A stretch of DNA of 12,176 nt. Origin: Bacillota bacterium (GTDB lineage: Bacteria > Bacillota > Clostridia > Lachnospirales > Lachnospiraceae). The DNA lies in NCBI GenBank assembly GCA_023413555.1, contig JAEZPG010000125.1, positions 1 through 12,176 of the forward strand, given 5' to 3'. Numbering within the stretch: position 1 is the stretch's first letter; the number at the start of each line of letters is the position of its first letter. Shown here in pieces: positions 6,086-12,176 of this stretch. The translations under genes were made by a program, and so were the position numbers. The notes beneath the pieces are model-generated. The model did not search any database and was not told the origin of the DNA. It worked only from the letters and a program-made list of their open reading frames with translations.

Positions 6086-6964
6086 CTACAGTTTCTTCAA
6101 TTCCTTTACCAGTTCTTCTTTGGATAACACAGCATCTGGTAAAGGAAGACCTTCCTTCTTCAACTCATATGCCAGTTCTGTCACCTGAGGCACATCCAAG
6201 CGATACTTCTTTAAGGTCTCCACCTGGGAAAAGATCTCCTTTGGTGTTCCTTCCATTACCACTTTTCCGTGGTCCATAACAAAAATCTGGTCTGCATCTA
6301 TGACCTCATCCATGTAGTGGGTAATCAAAATAATGGTAACCTTCTCCTGTTTATTGAGCTTCTTCACTGTCTTTAGCACTTCCTTACGTCCGTTAGGATC
6401 TAACATAGCAGTCGGCTCGTCTAGAACTATGCATCGAGGTTTCATAGCCATAATACCTGCTATGGCAACCCTTTGCTTCTGACCGCCGGATAACTTATTA
6501 GGTGAGTGGTTTTTGTATTCATACATGCCAACGGATTTAAGTGCTTCCTCTACTCTTACCCAAATCTCCTCTGTGGGAATACCAAGATTCTCAGGACCAA
6601 AGCCTACATCTTCTTCCACAACGGTAGCGATAATCTGATTATCCGGATTCTGAAATACCATTCCGGCTGTTTGTCTGATGTCCCAGAGATGCTTTTCTTC
6701 TGTGGTGTCCATGCCATCTACCCATACGGTTCCCTCGGTAGGAAGCAGAATGGAGTTCAAGTGCTTGGCAAAAGTGGATTTACCAGATCCATTATGGCCC
6801 AAGATAGCAATAAATGAGCCCTCTTCCACTTTCAAAGACACATCATCCACTGCCTTTGTGACAGATTCCACCTTTCCTTCTTCATCACGTCGTACATATT
6901 CATGTACCAAATTTTCTGATTTAATTATATTCATATGACTACTGTTCTCTCTTTCTCTAGTCAC
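6086..6964 (-). CDS. ecfA1: ECF transporter ATPase EcfA1
   Basis: First ATPase of the ECF module, partner of EcfA2. Intact motifs, numbered from the upstream GTG, are Walker A GHNGSGKST (56-64), Q-loop Q105 in VFQNPDNQIIATVVEEDVGFG, signature LSGGQKQR (158-165), Walker B CIVLDEP (178-184) and H216 in ITHYMDE. FQNPDNQ is the EcfA1 form of this segment. The start is uncertain. The GTG at 6962-6964 has AGGAAA only two bases away, whereas the ATG at 6932-6934 (MNIIKSENLVHEY) gives the family's usual N-terminus but only a weak purine-rich stretch upstream. I favour the ATG on family grounds and give the longer frame as outer limit. It is the first gene of the operon, with a likely promoter at 7032-7060. 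Confidence 0.95.
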   Translation of the reverse strand: MTRERENSSHMNIIKSENLVHEYVRRDEEGKVESVTKAVDDVSLKVEEGSFIAILGHNGSGKSTFAKHLNSILLPTEGTVWVDGMDTTEEKHLWDIRQTAGMVFQNPDNQIIATVVEEDVGFGPENLGIPTEEIWVRVEEALKSVGMYEYKNHSPNKLSGGQKQRVAIAGIMAMKPRCIVLDEPTAMLDPNGRKEVLKTVKKLNKQEKVTIILITHYMDEVIDADQIFVMDHGKVVMEGTPKEIFSQVETLKKYRLDVPQVTELAYELKKEGLPLPDAVLSKEELVKELKKL

Positions 6965-7031
6965 GTTTCCTATACTAAGAATTGGTTTCTATTACGTATA
7001 TCATTCCTAACTTGCCTCAACCATATGCTAT

Positions 7032-7060
7032 ATTTTACGTTATCTTCCTTGTAAATGCAA
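7032..7060 (-). promoter_or_regulatory. Likely promoter of the ecfA1-ecfA2-ecfT-truA operon
   Basis: On the minus strand, TTGCAT (7055-7060), a 17-base spacer, and TAAAAT (7032-7037), one mismatch from TATAAT. The -35 box lies inside an inverted repeat CCTTG-N6-CAAGG (7047-7062) that could bind a regulator. The upstream 226-residue gene ends at 7089 without a terminator I can see, so read-through from it is also possible. Confidence 0.55.
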
Positions 7061-7088
7061 GGACAACCAAGCGATGGTTTACTAAAAA

Positions 7089-7769
7089 TCAGCCTTTTTT
7101 CTTTTTCCTTTCCATCCATTCATCTGGAATCAATAGTTCTAAAAACGAATCTTCTTCTAGTACAATCGACAGCACAGCTCCAATGATATAAACAAAAATC
7201 ACAACATAAGAAACCATCACTAATCTCTCTGGTGTCCAGGTTCCTTTCATATACAAAATACTAACCATAGAGCTAAAAAAAATCCCCATAAAAAACAAGG
7301 TAATATATAGAATACCTGTAAAATAGACTGGATAGGCTATTTCTAGGTAATAGGATAATACAGACATGCTAATAGTAAACACTAAGGCAAAAAATATGCC
7401 TAGATTTTTATGTCCATTTTCAATGATGATTATCTTTACCAGTACATAAAGCAGCTCTATGATTAACAACAATAGGATAACCGGAGCAATCGCTAATTGT
7501 CCTTCTCCCTGGGTAAAAGTAAGTCCAATATTTAAATACTGATAGATTGCTGCTATTGCACTTCCTATTGCAACCGATACTGTAAAAAAACCCAATGTCT
7601 TATGTATAAAATAGATAGTAATTGACGATATAATAAATACTGTTGCAATAATAAGATTATTTTTCTCCCCTAAATCTAAGCCTATAAATAGTAATGCAAA
7701 TAGAACATTTAGCAAGAGCGCCTGCTGGTACCTATTAAATATATAATCGCCCTTTTCCTGATATGTCAT
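7089..7769 (-). CDS. Unknown polytopic membrane protein, about seven TM helices
   Basis: I do not recognise this 226-residue protein. It is almost entirely membrane. Probable helices lie at about 17-33, 38-55, 60-78, 93-115, 123-141, 146-173 and 184-204. They are followed by an acidic stretch (LEEDSFLELLIPDEWME) and a basic end RKKKKG. There is no signal peptide and no catalytic motif. The ATG (7767-7769) has GGGAGG at 7775-7780. It precedes the ECF operon on the same strand with a 124-base gap. An ECF S component was considered, since these are small membrane proteins. The extra helix and the absence of a recognisable S-unit signature argue against that. It is divergent from vanR across a 216-base region with several palindromes. 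Confidence 0.75.
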   Translation of the reverse strand: MTYQEKGDYIFNRYQQALLLNVLFALLFIGLDLGEKNNLIIATVFIISSITIYFIHKTLGFFTVSVAIGSAIAAIYQYLNIGLTFTQGEGQLAIAPVILLLLIIELLYVLVKIIIIENGHKNLGIFFALVFTISMSVLSYYLEIAYPVYFTGILYITLFFMGIFFSSMVSILYMKGTWTPERLVMVSYVVIFVYIIGAVLSIVLEEDSFLELLIPDEWMERKKKKG

Positions 7770-7801
7770 ATAATCCTCCCCTTTCTATCTAATCATGTGG
7801 C

Positions 7802-7859
7802 ATACAGCCTGCCTGTATAACCACATTCTAACTTAAGTTGTAAAAATGGTCTATACAAC
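7802..7859. promoter_or_regulatory. Cluster of inverted repeats between the divergent genes
   Basis: Three inverted repeats lie within 58 bases: ATACAG-N5-CTGTAT (7802-7818), the perfect 10-base palindrome AACTTAAGTT (7830-7839), and GTTGTA-N11-TACAAC (7837-7859). They sit where the promoter of the minus-strand membrane gene should be and upstream of the vanR promoter. They may be operators. VanR-type regulators often control their own operon, but I cannot tie any of these to a known site. Confidence 0.4.
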
Positions 7860-7927
7860 ACCGGATATTCTAAGGAGGTTTTAAGATTAAAGTATTCTAT
7901 ATTAATGAGGTGATTTTCTTAGCATTT

Positions 7928-7936
7928 TGTTATAAT
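7928..7936 (+). promoter_or_regulatory. Extended -10 promoter of vanR-vanS
   Basis: TGTTATAAT is a perfect extended -10 (TG at 7928-7929, TATAAT at 7931-7936). I see no good -35 at 16-18 bases, which fits an extended -10 promoter or one needing an activator. Transcription should start near 7943, leaving a short leader with the ribosome site AAGGAGTGAGG (7969-7979). Confidence 0.7.
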
Positions 7937-7985
7937 AGAGTACAAGAACGGTAATACACATCCAAATTAAGGAGTGAGGTAAAAC

Positions 7986-8687
7986 ATGAAGCATAGTATA
8001 TTAATCGTAGATGATGAGAAAGAAATTGCGGACTTAATTGAAGTTTACCTTAATTATGACGGATATCAGGTCTATAAATTCTATAGTGGAAAGGAAGCTC
8101 TACAATGTATAGAGACCACGAAACTTGATCTGGCAATCTTAGATGTAATGCTTCCTGATATCAATGGATTCCATATCTGTCAAAAGATTCGTAAAAAATA
8201 CTTTTTCCCTATTATTATGCTAACAGCGAAAACTGAAGATATGGATAAGATTATGGGGCTTACCATGGGCGCTGATGATTACATAACAAAACCATTTAAC
8301 CCATTGGAGGTTGTGGCAAGAGTTAAGACACAACTACGACGATACAGGGAATATAACGGCATTAACAGAGACGATACAGTACCTACTGTAGAGTATGATA
8401 TCAAGGGTTTGGTCATCAACAAAATGACCCATAAATGTAGCCTTTTTGGCAAAGAGGTCATACTGACTCCAATTGAATTTTCTATTCTTTGGTATCTGTG
8501 TGATCATAGTAGTAAGGTGGTTTCTTCAGAAGAGCTATTTGAAGCTGTATGGGGGGAGAAATTCCTAGATAATAACAATACTGTAATGGCTCATATTGGA
8601 AGACTGCGAGAGAAACTTCATGAGCCTGCCAAAAAACCTAAATTTATTAAAACTGTATGGGGGGTAGGCTATACTATTGAACAATAA
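7986..8687 (+). CDS. vanR: VanR-type response regulator (OmpR/PhoB family)
   Basis: DNA-binding response regulator of the VanRS type, which in known systems activates glycopeptide-resistance or cell-wall genes when phosphorylated by VanS. It has 233 residues. The receiver domain (about 4-118) has the acidic pocket D9/D10, phospho-acceptor D53 (LAILDVMLPD), T80 and K102 (ITKPF). The winged-helix domain (about 135-232) contains LTPIEFSILWYLC and ends in the typical FIKTVWGVGYTIE. The match to enterococcal VanR is close by eye: ILIVDDEKEIADLIEVYL, KIMGLTMGADDYITKPFNPLE, and KTVWGVGY. Start ATG with GAGG six bases away. The stop TAA (8685-8687) overlaps the first codons of the kinase gene, so the pair is translationally coupled. 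The symbol reflects family resemblance; glycopeptide sensing is not proven. Confidence 0.85.
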   Translation: MKHSILIVDDEKEIADLIEVYLNYDGYQVYKFYSGKEALQCIETTKLDLAILDVMLPDINGFHICQKIRKKYFFPIIMLTAKTEDMDKIMGLTMGADDYITKPFNPLEVVARVKTQLRRYREYNGINRDDTVPTVEYDIKGLVINKMTHKCSLFGKEVILTPIEFSILWYLCDHSSKVVSSEELFEAVWGEKFLDNNNTVMAHIGRLREKLHEPAKKPKFIKTVWGVGYTIEQ

Positions 8688-9807
8688 AATGCTAAAAAGT
8701 AATGTTGATTATCGACAGTTACGGAAAAATTTATTTTTGCGCATTACGGCTATGATTATAGGTGCCATTGCCTTAATCTTTCTTATCTATAACTTTGTGC
8801 TTCGAGGTCGTTTTGCTAATTGGGTGGTAACAATCCTCCAGAATACATTGTCCATGGATTATGACCAGGCCCAAATGTTTTATACCCGAAAAATCCGTAA
8901 TTATATGGATATATTAATTGTAATCTCTGTATTTATTTTATTTTTTATAATATTTCGTATTTATCTGAATTGGTTTACAAAATATTTTGTTGAAATCAAT
9001 ACTGGTATTGATGCTCTTCTTAAAGATGATGACGAGGATGTGCACTTGCCTTCTGAATTGGCTGCAACAGAAAAGAAAATTAATACCATTAAACACATTC
9101 TTCACAAAAGAAAAATTGACACTCAACTAGCTGAGCAGAGAAAGAATGACCTAGTTGTTTATCTTGCCCATGATTTAAAGACTCCTCTAACCTCTGTGAT
9201 TGGGTATTTGACCTTATTACGTGATGAGGGACAAATATCAGATGAGCTAAGAGAAAAGTATCTAACCATCTCCCTAGATAAGGCGGAACGTCTTGAAGAT
9301 CTAATCAACGAATTCTTCGAAATAACACGATTTAATCTATCAAATATCACACTTCAGTATAGTAAAGTAAACATAACTCGCCTCCTTGAACAACTTGTCT
9401 TCGAATTTAAGCCAATGCTACTGGATAAAAACTTAGGTTGTAATATAGACGTCCCACCTAACCTTATATTAAAATGTGATGTAAATAAAATGCAGCGAGT
9501 TTTCGATAATCTTCTTCGAAATGCAGTATTTTACAGCTTCGCTGACACATGTATCGACATTGTCGTAACACAAGATAATTTAGAGACGAGGATTCGTGTT
9601 ACAAACCATGGGGATACAATCTCAAGTGAAATGCTGGAGCGAGTATTTGAACAATTCTATCGTCTTGATACTTCTCGTGGTACGAATACTGGAGGGTCTG
9701 GTCTTGGACTTGCTATTGCAAAAGAAATTGTTGAATTACATCACGGAACCATAACAGCCGAAAGTTCTAATGAACTTATTACATTTACAGTGTCTCTTCC
9801 AACTTAG
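8677..9807 (+). CDS. vanS: VanS-type sensor histidine kinase
   Basis: Membrane sensor kinase, cognate to the regulator just upstream. The 376 residues start with a basic N-terminus and a membrane helix at about 23-43. A short extracellular loop of about 32 residues (44-75) and a second helix at about 76-98 follow. Next comes a linker, then the phospho-acceptor H165 in YLAHDLKTPLTSVIGYL. The ATPase domain has N-box NLLRNA (278-283), NHGDTI (310-315), F-box FEQFYRLDTSR (324-334) and G2 box GGSGLGLAIAKEIVE (339-353), as in VanS. The tiny outer loop suggests sensing in or near the membrane. The start is uncertain. TTG 8677 has GGTAGG (8663-8668) eight bases upstream and overlaps vanR by 11 bases. 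ATG 8689 lies one base after the vanR stop but has no ribosome site at proper distance. TTG is preferred. Confidence 0.87.
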   Translation: MNNKMLKSNVDYRQLRKNLFLRITAMIIGAIALIFLIYNFVLRGRFANWVVTILQNTLSMDYDQAQMFYTRKIRNYMDILIVISVFILFFIIFRIYLNWFTKYFVEINTGIDALLKDDDEDVHLPSELAATEKKINTIKHILHKRKIDTQLAEQRKNDLVVYLAHDLKTPLTSVIGYLTLLRDEGQISDELREKYLTISLDKAERLEDLINEFFEITRFNLSNITLQYSKVNITRLLEQLVFEFKPMLLDKNLGCNIDVPPNLILKCDVNKMQRVFDNLLRNAVFYSFADTCIDIVVTQDNLETRIRVTNHGDTISSEMLERVFEQFYRLDTSRGTNTGGSGLGLAIAKEIVELHHGTITAESSNELITFTVSLPT

Positions 9808-9869
9808 TAGAAAAATCGTAAGAATTTCTATAGAAAAAAAGAGTAAATTTATGAGGATATGCAAAGGAA

Positions 9870-9917
9870 TGGCATTCTTATTCTTGATACAATATTGGTA
9901 TCAAGTTAAGAATGCTA
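9870..9917 (+). promoter_or_regulatory. Long palindrome in front of vanY: operator or transcription stop
   Basis: Arms at 9870-9890 and 9898-9917 pair over about 20 positions with a few mismatches around a 7-base centre. The core CTTGATAC (9883-9890) / GTATCAAG (9898-9905) is perfect and encloses AATATT. No T-run follows, so a simple terminator is unlikely. The right arm overlaps the extended -10 promoter of vanY, which suggests a regulator-binding site. It could still fold in RNA as an attenuator for transcripts arriving from vanS. Confidence 0.55.
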
Positions 9918-9921
9918 TTAT
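9913..9921 (+). promoter_or_regulatory. Extended -10 promoter of vanY
   Basis: TGCTATTAT: extended -10 with TATTAT at 9916-9921. The -35 region is poor and is occupied by the palindrome, which fits activator dependence. The predicted start is near 9928, just ahead of the ribosome site AGGAG (9937-9941). Confidence 0.5.
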
Positions 9922-9949
9922 TTGCTAACAATGAACAGGAGTAAGTGAA

Positions 9950-10750
9950 ATGCTCAAATATGCTTCTAGCCCTCATAAAGTGAAAAAATCCAATAAAAGA
10001 TTTTTATATCTATTCATACTTCTTCTAAGTCTAACCACATTAACCTTTGCTATTCTCTATAGTCAGAGTAAAAACGATAGCTATCATCCTACACCTCTTA
10101 TTGAGAATTCTGTTCCTGATAAAAAAATTCCTGATAAAGAAAATCCTGATAAAAAGACTGAACCTAGTCCTTCTGACGAATTGTTGGAAGCTGTTAAGCA
10201 CGACAGTTGGTCTTTGGTATTAGTCAATAAATGGAATCCAATCAAAGCTAACAATCCAATTGAATTATTGGATTTGTCAAATGGAATAAGTATTGACAAG
10301 CGAATCTATCCCTATTTACAAAAGATGTTTGATGCAGCACGAAATGATGGTGTCTATCCCGTTGTAGTCTCTGGTTACCGTTCACAACAGTATCAAGAAA
10401 CACTCTTTAATACAGAAATTGCTAATAATCAAGCGAAAGGGCTATCTTATGAAGACGCCAAAAAGGAGGCAGAATATTGGGTTGCTGTCCCCGGTACCAG
10501 TGAACATCAGCTTGGGCTTGCAGTTGATATCAACTCAGACAATGTCAATTCTACAAATAATGATGTCTACCGATGGCTTGAAAAGAATGCACATCGATAT
10601 GGCTTCATTTATCGTTATCCAGAAGGGAAAATGGATTTGACTGGAATTGCAAATGAACCTTGGCATTATCGTTTTGTAGGTGAGAAAATAGCAGCTGAAA
10701 TGTATAAGAAGAACATATGTCTCGAGGAATATCTAAATATAGTTAATTAA
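9950..10750 (+). CDS. vanY: VanY-type D-Ala-D-Ala carboxypeptidase (peptidase family M15B), membrane-anchored
   Basis: Zinc D,D-carboxypeptidase that removes the terminal D-Ala of peptidoglycan precursors, acting outside the membrane. The 266 residues begin with a basic cytoplasmic stretch and one membrane anchor (about 17-38). A linker with three PDKxx repeats (56-70) follows, then the catalytic domain. Its motifs are complete: substrate-binding SGYRS (141-145), zinc ligands H186 (SEHQLGLAVDI) and D193, and EPWHYR with catalytic E236 and zinc ligand H239. AGGAG at 9937-9941 fixes the ATG. It follows vanS by 142 bases that hold a palindrome and a likely promoter, so VanR control is plausible but not shown. 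In glycopeptide-resistant enterococci VanY is an accessory enzyme beside vanHAX. Here those partner genes are absent, so a role in normal wall trimming is at least as likely. Confidence 0.93.
   Translation: MLKYASSPHKVKKSNKRFLYLFILLLSLTTLTFAILYSQSKNDSYHPTPLIENSVPDKKIPDKENPDKKTEPSPSDELLEAVKHDSWSLVLVNKWNPIKANNPIELLDLSNGISIDKRIYPYLQKMFDAARNDGVYPVVVSGYRSQQYQETLFNTEIANNQAKGLSYEDAKKEAEYWVAVPGTSEHQLGLAVDINSDNVNSTNNDVYRWLEKNAHRYGFIYRYPEGKMDLTGIANEPWHYRFVGEKIAAEMYKKNICLEEYLNIVN
10115..10159 (+). repeat. Three tandem 15-base repeats in the vanY linker
   Basis: Units 10115-10129, 10130-10144 and 10145-10159 each start CCTGATAAA and encode PDKKI, PDKEN and PDKKT. They make a Pro- and Lys-rich spacer between the membrane anchor and the enzyme. 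The copy number could vary between strains through slippage. Confidence 0.8.
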
Positions 10751-10812
10751 CGTTTTCTTATTCAACTTATTAGCATTATTCTAATATATTACTATATATT
10801 ACAATCATCCTA

Positions 10813-10892
10813 TTGATTTACCTTCTATAATATTGTAGTATAACTCATATATATACATTAAATGAGCTCTGCTACTGCTATGTAATGTATAT
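10813..10892 (+). promoter_or_regulatory. Possible promoter and leader hairpin before the hemerythrin gene
   Basis: TTGATT (10813-10818), a 17-base spacer and TAGTAT (10836-10841) form a modest promoter. Just downstream a perfect 10-base inverted repeat, ATATACATTA (10851-10860) and TAATGTATAT (10883-10892), would make a hairpin in the leader or serve as an operator. No clear terminator is visible after vanY between 10751 and 10812, so read-through is possible. Confidence 0.4.
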
Positions 10893-10930
10893 AACAGAGA
10901 ATCCGATTACAATAGATAGGAGGAACTATT

Positions 10931-11344
10931 ATGTATGAGATGAAAGATGAATTTCTTACAGGAATACAGTTCATTGATGAGGAGCACACCAAACTATTTG
11001 AAATAACCAATCGTTTGTATGAGATTTCACGTGATGAGTTTATTCCAGATAAATACGACTACATTGTAGATGTCATTAAGGAGCTGACGGAATACACAAA
11101 ATATCACTTTAACCATGAGGAAGAATTTATGAAGAGTATCAATTACAGAAGAATTCTCTCTCAGATGGTGTATCACAAAGAATTCGTGGATCGTTTAGAG
11201 TCTATAAACCTTGATTCAGTTGATATTGCGCAAGAGAAAACTATGACAGAACTACTTAGTTTTCTTTACGATTGGTTAGTTCATCATATCTGTAATACTG
11301 ATAAACTAATTGCCAAAGATCTTGAAGAAAGAGGTCTTAATTAA
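10931..11344 (+). CDS. Bacteriohemerythrin with one non-canonical iron-ligand position
   Basis: Single-domain hemerythrin, a four-helix bundle that normally binds O2 at a non-heme di-iron site in the cytoplasm. Length is 137 residues, typical. Ligand positions by motif are H19 (IDEEH), H59 and E63 (YHFNHEEEFM), H82 (YHKEF), H119 and D124 (HHICNTD). The family normally has HxxxH at the third helix. Here the first of that pair is Gln (Q78, in SQMVYHKEF), judged from the spacing H59+19 and H82-4. The loop between helices one and two is about four residues longer than in common members. AGGAGGA lies eight bases before the ATG (10931-10933). It is a single-gene unit followed by a strong terminator. 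Roles known for the family include O2 storage, delivery or sensing, relevant to an anaerobe. Family firm, O2 binding uncertain. Confidence 0.92.
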   Translation: MYEMKDEFLTGIQFIDEEHTKLFEITNRLYEISRDEFIPDKYDYIVDVIKELTEYTKYHFNHEEEFMKSINYRRILSQMVYHKEFVDRLESINLDSVDIAQEKTMTELLSFLYDWLVHHICNTDKLIAKDLEERGLN

Positions 11345-11370
11345 TCATCTTATAATTACATAACCTAGCA

Positions 11371-11413
11371 AAAGCTACAGGTGATTCAAATAGAATCATT
11401 CTGTAGCTTTTTT
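11371..11413 (+). terminator. Terminator after the hemerythrin gene
   Basis: AAAGCTACAG-TGATTC (11371-11387) pairs with GAATCA-CTGTAGCTTT (11393-11410), with a small internal mismatch, and is followed by a T-run to 11413. It lies 27 bases after the stop codon and between convergent genes. The reverse reading ends in GCTTTTGC, a weaker stop for the MgtC-family gene. Confidence 0.9.
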
Positions 11414-11433
11414 ATATACTCTTAAGCATCTAC

Positions 11434-12120
11434 TCAGACTTCTTCAACAAATTCAATCCCTTCAATTCTGGAAATATTAGCAACCACATCTAGTCTCACT
11501 AGCTTCTTATGAAGTCGTAATGTCATGATTGCCGCTATAGAGGATGAATTATGTTGAGACGGTTTTATTATTTCCACTCCTTCAATTTGAATCGCGTTTG
11601 ATTTAATTATTTCAATAATTGTATTAACAGATGCATCTTTACTATACTCAATGTATATATCCATATTTCTAGCCTTTGAAAGCATGTAATTATCAAATCT
11701 ATGTAACGCAATTGTAGCAAATGCTATTAGAACACATGAAATAATCGCTGCTTTATAAAATCCAATTCCAATGGCCAAGCCCATACAAGCGGTGGCCCAT
11801 AATCCTGCTGCAGTGGTCAGTCCCTTTACTTGATGGCGTCCCGTAACTATAATTGTTCCTGCTCCCAAAAAGCCTATCCCTGAGATTACTTGGGCGCCAA
11901 TTCTTACTGGGTCCCCAACCCCATATTCCTGATATACATATTGATTCGTTAGAACAGCTAACGCAGACCCAAGACATACAAGGATGTGAGTACGAAATCC
12001 TGCTGGCCTTCCAGCCCTGCCTCTTTCTAAACCAATGATTCCACCACAGATCACTGCCAAGAGAAGTCTTACCACTATCGACAAATCATTTACTGATTGT
12101 ACATCAACGTTTATCTCCAT
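11434..12120 (-). CDS. MgtC/SapB family inner-membrane protein
   Basis: Membrane protein of the MgtC/SapB family. Characterised members help bacteria in low Mg2+ or in macrophages, and some modulate the F1Fo ATPase; in most Gram-positive bacteria the role is unknown. It has 228 residues. The N-terminal membrane domain has about four helices and carries the family core: GIIGLERGRAGRPAGFRTH (27-45), RIGAQVISGIGFLGAGTI (73-90) and VKGLTTAAGLWATACMGLAIG (98-118). The last 75 residues (from about 152) form a small alpha/beta domain as in longer MgtC-like proteins. The start ATG (12118-12120) has GGGAGG at 12130-12135. Its promoter probably lies at or beyond the right edge of the window. It is the last gene here and converges on the hemerythrin terminator. 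Family certain, function inferred. Confidence 0.93.
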   Translation of the reverse strand: MEINVDVQSVNDLSIVVRLLLAVICGGIIGLERGRAGRPAGFRTHILVCLGSALAVLTNQYVYQEYGVGDPVRIGAQVISGIGFLGAGTIIVTGRHQVKGLTTAAGLWATACMGLAIGIGFYKAAIISCVLIAFATIALHRFDNYMLSKARNMDIYIEYSKDASVNTIIEIIKSNAIQIEGVEIIKPSQHNSSSIAAIMTLRLHKKLVRLDVVANISRIEGIEFVEEV

Positions 12121-12176
12121 TATTCTATCCCTCCCAAGAATAAACTCTATTTAATATGTTTATCAATACCTATAAG

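Noticed and set aside
6506..6938. Plus-strand frames of 103 and 86 codons inside ecfA1
   Set aside because: Antisense shadows of a fully conserved ABC ATPase, with no credible ribosome site or domain.
7089..7769. ECF S component (substrate-binding subunit)
   Set aside because: Seven rather than about six helices and no S-unit signature I can recognise. Position beside the ECF genes alone is not enough.
7986..10750. Complete vancomycin-resistance operon
   Set aside because: Only regulator, sensor and D,D-carboxypeptidase are present. vanH, the ligase and vanX are missing and the flanking genes are unrelated.
10751..10812. Terminator directly after vanY
   Set aside because: Only a weak five-base stem (ATTAG/CTAAT) without a T-run is visible, so no terminator is called.
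1..12176. CRISPR array, tRNA, rRNA or complete insertion sequence
   Set aside because: No regularly spaced repeats, no cloverleaf-like segments, no rRNA-like sequence and no transposase were found on either strand.

Overview
The window looks like low-GC Firmicutes chromosome, most likely class Clostridia and probably Lachnospiraceae. The basis is AT-rich DNA, strong AGGAGG ribosome sites, textbook TTGACA/TATAAT promoters, and the group II ECF transporter genes beside truA, rplM and rpsI. No database was searched, so the taxon is an inference.

Layout. 1-89 holds the last 29 codons of a gene that reads like the C-terminus of a tyrosine recombinase. 90-505 has no convincing gene. It carries two strong hairpins and an unexplained element on the minus strand. 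506-1361 (minus) is the ribosomal protein pair rplM-rpsI, driven by a perfect consensus promoter and a structured leader. 1684-2553 (plus) is a DegV-family fatty-acid-binding protein with its own promoter and terminator. 2618-6964 (minus) is ecfA1-ecfA2-ecfT-truA followed by an unknown two-TM protein, probably one operon. 7089-7769 (minus) is an unknown seven-TM protein. 7986-10750 (plus) is a VanR/VanS-type two-component system followed by a VanY-type D,D-carboxypeptidase that appears to have its own promoter. 10931-11344 (plus) is a bacteriohemerythrin. 11434-12120 (minus) is an MgtC/SapB-family membrane protein.

How the genes work together. EcfA1, EcfA2 and EcfT form the shared energising module for vitamin and metal uptake. 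The substrate-binding S subunits are not recognisable here. TruA, L13 and S9 belong to translation. In many Firmicutes the order is ecfA1-ecfA2-ecfT-truA-rplM-rpsI without a break. Here the line is split by the unknown 311-residue gene and by degV on the opposite strand. VanR, VanS and VanY form a cell-wall sensing and remodelling set, but no vanH, D-Ala-D-Lac/D-Ala-D-Ser ligase or vanX is present, so this is not a complete glycopeptide-resistance cluster.

The points I would look at first are: the long palindrome overlapping the vanY promoter; the hemerythrin in which one of seven canonical iron ligands is Gln; the L13 leader; and the structured element at 157-430. I found no clear new defence system, CRISPR array, tRNA or rRNA, and no intact mobile element.
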